10,756 nt of DNA from NCBI GenBank assembly GCA_002333205.1, contig DDAD01000003.1:512-11267 (forward strand). Reading direction: 5' to 3'. The translations under genes and the position numbers were made by a program. A model generated the notes under the pieces. The model was not told where the DNA came from. It ran no database searches and worked only from the letters and a program-made list of their open reading frames with translations. Shown here one piece after another: positions 6,974-10,756 of the stretch. This DNA is from Pedobacter sp. UBA2067 (GTDB lineage Bacteria > Bacteroidota > Bacteroidia > Sphingobacteriales > Sphingobacteriaceae). How positions within the stretch are numbered: position 1 is the first letter of the stretch; each line of letters begins with the position of its first letter.

Positions 6974-7000
6974 GGCAGCCTTCTCAGGACTGCCTTTTTT
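6974..7000 (+). terminator. Rho-independent terminator after the outer-membrane barrel gene
   Basis: GGCAGCCT (6974-6981) pairs with AGGACTGCC (6986-6994) with one bulged A and a 4-base loop. Six T follow at 6995-7000. It lies 13 bases after the stop codon and just before nadE, so it separates the two genes. Confidence 0.85.
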
Positions 7001-7009
7001 AATGAATTA

Positions 7010-7017
7010 TATTCTTG
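7010..7017 (+). promoter_or_regulatory. Possible -7 element for nadE
   Basis: TATTCTTG has one mismatch to TAnnTTTG and ends 4 bases before the nadE ATG. It lies in the only space between the upstream terminator and the gene, where a promoter must sit if nadE is transcribed independently. No good -33 TTG is seen. Confidence 0.3.
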
Positions 7018-7021
7018 ACTA

Positions 7022-8662
7022 ATGAAGATAGCCCTTGCTCAGCTAAATTACCAGATCGGTAATTTTGAATTGAATACGAAGAAGATTATTGAAAGCCTGG
7101 AGAAAGGAAAGGCCGAGGGTGCCGACCTGGTGGTGTTTGCGGAACTGGCCCTTTGCGGTTATCCACCACGCGATTTCCTGGAGTTTGATGAGTTTATTGA
7201 GCTTTGTGAAAAATCGGCACAGGAAATCGCAGCACATACACAGGATATCGCCTGCATTATTGGTTTGCCGGTAAAGAACCCTCAGGTTGCTGGAAAAGAT
7301 CTTTTTAATGCCGCATACTTTATAGAAAAAGGGGAGGTGAAGGCTGTGATCAAAAAGGCCCTGCTTCCGAACTATGATATCTTTGATGAATACCGCTATT
7401 TTGAGCCTGCACTTACGTTCGATTGTGTCGAATTTATGGGACACAAAATTGCGGTGACCATCTGTGAGGACTTGTGGAACATCAATGACAACCCGCTTTA
7501 TGTGTCTAATCCGATGGATGAGCTGATTAAACAGCAGCCAGCCCTGATGATTAACATTGCCGCTTCGCCCTTCTCTTACCTGCATGATGATGAAAGAGTT
7601 GAGATCCTGGCTGGTAATGCAAAACAGTACCAGCTGCCATTGCTATACGTGAACCAGGTTGGTGCCCAAACAGAGATCATCTTTGATGGTGGCTCACTGG
7701 CCTTTGATCAGCAGGGCAAGCTGCTCGATGAGATGGCTTACTTTAAAGAGGATTTCAAGGTATATGAGTTTGATGGCACAAGCCTTACAGGACTGCAGCC
7801 TATTGAACACCAGGCGCTACCAGATGTGGCACAGATCCATGATGCCCTAATCCTGGGTATACAGGATTATTTCAAGAAGTCTGGCTTCAGCAAGGCTGTA
7901 TTGGGCTTATCTGGCGGCATCGACTCGGCTATTGTCTGTGCATTGGCTTGTCGTGCTTTAGGGCCGGAGAATGTGATGGCGGTATTGATGCCTTCTAAGT
8001 ATTCTACCGATCACTCGATCGATGATGCCATGGATTTGGTGAACAACATTGGCTGTATGCATGAGGTTATTCCGATTAAGGATGCGGCAGATGCTTTTGA
8101 TAAAATGATGGCGCCGGTGTTTAAGGACCTGCCTTTTAACGTAACAGAGGAGAACATTCAGGCGCGCTGCCGTGGTATCATCGTGATGGCGATGTCTAAT
8201 AAGTTTGGTTACATTGTATTGAACACTTCGAACAAAAGTGAATGCGCCGTAGGTTATGGCACCTTGTACGGTGATATGTGCGGCGCAATAGGGGTGATTG
8301 GAGATGTATATAAAACGCAGATCTTCCATTTGGCAAGATACATTAACAAGGACCGGGAGATCATTCCGGAGAATACCATTGTAAAACCGCCTTCGGCAGA
8401 GCTTCGACCAGATCAGAAAGACTCGGATTCTCTTCCGGACTACGATCAGCTGGACAGGATCCTGCAGTTGTATATCGAGCAGCGACAGTCGTCCAGAGCA
8501 ATTATTGCACAGGGTTTTGATGAAGCGCTGGTTCGAAAGGTGATCAAGATGGTCAATAATGCCGAGTTTAAGCGTTACCAGACACCGCCAATTCTGCGGG
8601 TATCGCCTAAAGCTTTTGGTATGGGCAGAAGAATGCCGCTCACTGGTAAATATTTGTCCTAA
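7022..8662 (+). CDS. nadE: Glutamine-dependent NAD+ synthase
   Basis: This 546-residue two-domain enzyme makes NAD+ from deamido-NAD+, ATP and glutamine, the last step of NAD synthesis, in the cytosol. The N-terminal nitrilase-type glutaminase domain has the triad E41 (FAELALCGYPP), K112 (KKALLPNY) and C148 (TICEDLW). The C-terminal synthetase domain, from about residue 270, carries the pyrophosphate loop SGGIDS (297-302). Further conserved segments are LNTSNKSECAVGYGTLYGDM and KPPSAELRPDQKDSDSLPDY. Length and domain order are normal for the glutamine-using form, so no separate amidotransferase is needed. The ATG at 7022 is right, because MKIALAQLNYQIGNF is the usual nitrilase-fold start. It follows a terminator by 21 bases and ends at a hairpin shared with convergent lnt. 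Confidence 0.97.
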   Translation: MKIALAQLNYQIGNFELNTKKIIESLEKGKAEGADLVVFAELALCGYPPRDFLEFDEFIELCEKSAQEIAAHTQDIACIIGLPVKNPQVAGKDLFNAAYFIEKGEVKAVIKKALLPNYDIFDEYRYFEPALTFDCVEFMGHKIAVTICEDLWNINDNPLYVSNPMDELIKQQPALMINIAASPFSYLHDDERVEILAGNAKQYQLPLLYVNQVGAQTEIIFDGGSLAFDQQGKLLDEMAYFKEDFKVYEFDGTSLTGLQPIEHQALPDVAQIHDALILGIQDYFKKSGFSKAVLGLSGGIDSAIVCALACRALGPENVMAVLMPSKYSTDHSIDDAMDLVNNIGCMHEVIPIKDAADAFDKMMAPVFKDLPFNVTEENIQARCRGIIVMAMSNKFGYIVLNTSNKSECAVGYGTLYGDMCGAIGVIGDVYKTQIFHLARYINKDREIIPENTIVKPPSAELRPDQKDSDSLPDYDQLDRILQLYIEQRQSSRAIIAQGFDEALVRKVIKMVNNAEFKRYQTPPILRVSPKAFGMGRRMPLTGKYLS

Positions 8663-8683
8663 AATCTTGGGAACATCATATTA

Positions 8684-8713
8684 AAAAAGGATAAGCGATT
8701 GCTTATCCTTTTT
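8684..8713. terminator. Bidirectional terminator between convergent nadE and lnt
   Basis: A perfect 13-bp stem (AAAAAGGATAAGC at 8684-8696 with 8701-8713) has a 4-base loop GATT. The A tract on the left and T tract on the right give a U run in either transcript. It sits 21 bases after the nadE stop and 14 bases beyond the lnt stop. Confidence 0.9.
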
Positions 8714-8727
8714 ATTTATAGGCCTTT

Positions 8728-10371
8728 TTACCTAGGCTGTTTTGCTTTCAAAGCCCTTTTACGCCTGTAATCCTGTACGGGAATGATAAAGATCATTACA
8801 ATGCCGATGAAGCTTCCCAATACGGCTATGATGTCTCCATTTTTGGTGTAGAAGGTAATGTCGCTGTTCAGGTTGATATCTGCCTTAAGCGCAGTTGCTA
8901 CCCACCACTCGCTGCGTTTGATGATATCGCCACGCTGATCAATGAAAGCGGAAATACCGGTGTTTGCGGAACGCACCACCCATCTTCTGTTTTCGATGGC
9001 TCTTAACTTCGCGTACAAGAGGTGCTGGTCTTTACCGGAGGTATTGCCCCACCAGGCATCGTTGGTGATCACACCGATAAACTGCGCGCCATTTTTAACC
9101 GAACGGCGTACCCAATCACCCCAGATGGACTCATAGCAAATCACCGGATCTACACCCACACCATTCTGCGAGTAGAAAACACCTGGTTCTTCCTGCCAGC
9201 CATACCCGCCTACGCTACCGCCAAGTTCGGAGAAGATCGGCGCCAGAAAGGCCAGTGCAGTAGGGAAAGGCATTTGTTCTACACCCGGTACAAGTTTCGA
9301 TTTATGGTAAAACTGTACGTTAGAAGAGTTTTCGACCTGTATGGCGGCGTTGTAGTTATCGTAATAAATATCGCTATTGTAGTCCTTCTTAGCGCTTATG
9401 GTGCGTTTGTCGTTGTATTTGTTTAAGGTTTCAATCCCTGTGATCAGGTTGCCGTTTTTGTATTTCGAGATGAACTCGAGCATGGTGGCATATTCCCGGC
9501 TGTCGCGGATGGTTTCTTCCTCGCTGTATTGCGCAACGGCAGTTTCCGGCCAAAGGAAGTATTCTGTATTGGGCTGTGCAACGGAATCTGAAAGGTGTGT
9601 CAGAATACGCATTTGTGCTGCTACGGGAAGATCGCCAAGCTTTTTATATGGATCTATGTTCGGCTGCACAGTCACAACGTTTACCGGCATGCTTTTCTCC
9701 TCATAGCTAAAATACCGCTTCAGCGATATTGCTATAGGCACCATGATCAGGATTAGACAGAAAACTGCTAGCCGGTAGCCTGGATAACCTTTGTAGGTTC
9801 TAAATGCTTTATAGGCTTCGAACGCCAGTATGTTGCTGAGCAGGATCCACAAGGAGCCGCCGTAAACACCGGTATATTCATACCATTGCACCAGCTGGTG
9901 CATGCCGGCAAAGCCGTTACCCAGGGTCATCCAGGGAAAGGCTAGGTCCCAGCTTTGGTGCAGGTACTCCATGCCGATATAGAAACAGATCAGTCCGAGG
10001 TAGGCGATCTTGCTGCTGGTAACCTGCGATAGGCGGAAGTACAGCCAAAAGGCGGTGGTCATGAGCAGTGCGCCAAGTCCGAAAGGGATCAGGCTAACCA
10101 GAAATGCCGTGATCGGGTCATTGTACGCAACGATGGCATTGTACACCCAGTAGATGCTCGCAGTATTCCAAAGCAGGAAGGTTAATCCTGCCGTTCTGAA
10201 GATGCGTTTACTGGTATTGGGTTGACCATCTGTGCGAATTGCCTGTAAGGCAATAAAAAGGGGCACCAGGCCAATAAGTAAGAGTGCGGCGGTAAATGGC
10301 ATGGGTGGCCATGCAAGCCACAGCAGAAAAGCGCTGAGCAATGCCAGCAGATACGTTTGTTTTTGCGTCAT
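8728..10371 (-). CDS. lnt: Apolipoprotein N-acyltransferase
   Basis: This 547-residue inner-membrane enzyme adds the third acyl chain to the N-terminal cysteine of lipoproteins, taking it from a phospholipid. The N-terminal part (about 1-220) is a multi-pass helical domain with the family-type opening LLWLAWPPMPF and the conserved SWDLAFPWMTLGN segment. The C-terminal periplasmic nitrilase domain has E276 (WPETAVAQY), K357 (YHKSKLVPGVE) and C412 (VICYESIWGDW), matching E. coli E267, K335 and C387. E365 and E414 fit the two further conserved glutamates. A last helix (about 513-532) and a basic tail close the protein. The loop VPGVEQMPF differs from the proteobacterial VPFGEYVP. It starts 5 bases after the SHOCT gene and is probably co-transcribed with it. 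The gldB product in this window is a plausible substrate. Confidence 0.95.
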   Translation of the reverse strand: MTQKQTYLLALLSAFLLWLAWPPMPFTAALLLIGLVPLFIALQAIRTDGQPNTSKRIFRTAGLTFLLWNTASIYWVYNAIVAYNDPITAFLVSLIPFGLGALLMTTAFWLYFRLSQVTSSKIAYLGLICFYIGMEYLHQSWDLAFPWMTLGNGFAGMHQLVQWYEYTGVYGGSLWILLSNILAFEAYKAFRTYKGYPGYRLAVFCLILIMVPIAISLKRYFSYEEKSMPVNVVTVQPNIDPYKKLGDLPVAAQMRILTHLSDSVAQPNTEYFLWPETAVAQYSEEETIRDSREYATMLEFISKYKNGNLITGIETLNKYNDKRTISAKKDYNSDIYYDNYNAAIQVENSSNVQFYHKSKLVPGVEQMPFPTALAFLAPIFSELGGSVGGYGWQEEPGVFYSQNGVGVDPVICYESIWGDWVRRSVKNGAQFIGVITNDAWWGNTSGKDQHLLYAKLRAIENRRWVVRSANTGISAFIDQRGDIIKRSEWWVATALKADINLNSDITFYTKNGDIIAVLGSFIGIVMIFIIPVQDYRRKRALKAKQPR

Positions 10372-10376
10372 TTATC

Positions 10377-10756
10377 TTAAAAGCTATCCAGAATACTCGC
10401 TTTTTTTGCTTCGTATTCTTCCAGGGTAATCAGCTGTTTATCGTACAGGGATTTGAGTTTTCGCAGTTTCAGGGTGGTTTCGTCTTCAGGTTCTTCAACA
10501 GGTGCTACGGCAGGGGCAGGGGCCTGGTTCTGGGTGGCACTTGTTACCGGCGGTGTTGATTGTTCCGGCTGCGCCTCAGTATGAAACCCGGTACTCGTGT
10601 TACCCGCAGCAGGCAATTCTGCATTGTCAACAATTATAGCTTCTTCAAACTGCTCCGTGTCCTGGAACAAGTTGCCTTTTGCAGGTTCCTTAATGCCCTG
10701 GGTTTCGCGTGCCAGCAGTAACTGCTGTTCTTTGTACAGCTCCAGCTGTTCGAAAG
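10377..10756 (-). CDS. SHOCT-domain protein, C-terminal part only
   Basis: The reading frame is open from the right edge, so the N terminus is missing; the first in-frame start-like codon (TTG at 10670) is internal. About 125 residues are visible. First comes a charged, probably helical segment (FEQLELYKEQQLLLARETQG). Then follows a low-complexity linker rich in Pro, Ala, Gln and Thr. The C-terminal SHOCT motif, about 33 residues, includes LRKLKSLYDKQLITLEEYE and the end KKASILDSF. SHOCT is a short helical domain found at protein ends and thought to aid oligomerisation or membrane association. The identity of the missing N-terminal domain is unknown. The gene lies 5 bases upstream of lnt, so the two probably share a transcript. 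Confidence 0.75.
   Translation of the reverse strand, partial: FEQLELYKEQQLLLARETQGIKEPAKGNLFQDTEQFEEAIIVDNAELPAAGNTSTGFHTEAQPEQSTPPVTSATQNQAPAPAVAPVEEPEDETTLKLRKLKSLYDKQLITLEEYEAKKASILDSF

Noticed and set aside
7043..7585. 180-codon open frame on the minus strand inside nadE
   Set aside because: It is antisense to the conserved nitrilase domain of NadE, and its translation resembles no family.
1..10756. Mobile elements, CRISPR arrays, tRNA or rRNA genes, riboswitch ahead of gcvT
   Set aside because: No transposase or integrase, no regularly spaced repeats, no tRNA or rRNA signature. The gcvT leader is at most about 70 bases, too short for a tandem glycine riboswitch.

Overview
The window looks like an ordinary chromosomal segment of a Bacteroidota bacterium, most likely Sphingobacteriaceae (Pedobacter-like). 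The reasons are a GldB-family lipoprotein, a PorT-type small outer-membrane barrel, a Bacteroidota-style apolipoprotein N-acyltransferase, no clear Shine-Dalgarno sequences, and several exact matches to the Bacteroidota -7 promoter element TAnnTTTG close to start codons. The taxonomic placement is inferred from protein style, not from a database search. I see no mobile element, CRISPR array, tRNA or rRNA. Every intergenic gap is shorter than about 125 bases.

Left block (1-4325, plus strand): the 3' end of a DppC/OppC-type ABC peptide permease; rnhB (RNase HII); a GT-B glycosyltransferase with a TTG start; gcvT (glycine cleavage T protein); and a ComB-family phosphatase (2-phosphosulfolactate phosphatase homologue) 18 bases behind gcvT. 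A strong hairpin terminator follows comB. rnhB, the glycosyltransferase and gcvT each have their own TAnnTTTG box, so they may be separately promoted even though they sit close together.

Middle block (4370-6202, minus strand): gldB followed by a small patatin-like lipid acyl hydrolase. The two share an ATGA stop/start overlap and are probably translationally coupled. The gldB promoter box is only 6 bases from its ATG, which suggests a leaderless message. Divergent to gldB, on the plus strand, is a small secreted outer-membrane beta-barrel protein with its own terminator.

Right block (7022-10756): nadE (glutamine-dependent NAD+ synthase, plus strand) converges with lnt (apolipoprotein N-acyltransferase, minus strand) across a 13-bp hairpin that can terminate in both directions. 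lnt lies 5 bases behind the 3' end of a SHOCT-domain protein that runs off the right edge.

The genes cover nucleic-acid maintenance, one-carbon and NAD metabolism, and envelope lipoproteins: lnt acylates lipoproteins, and gldB encodes one. I did not find a convincing undescribed multi-gene system. The most interesting points are the recurrent leaderless-type promoter layout, a ComB homologue with no sulfolactate-pathway partner in view, and the coupling of gldB to a patatin.
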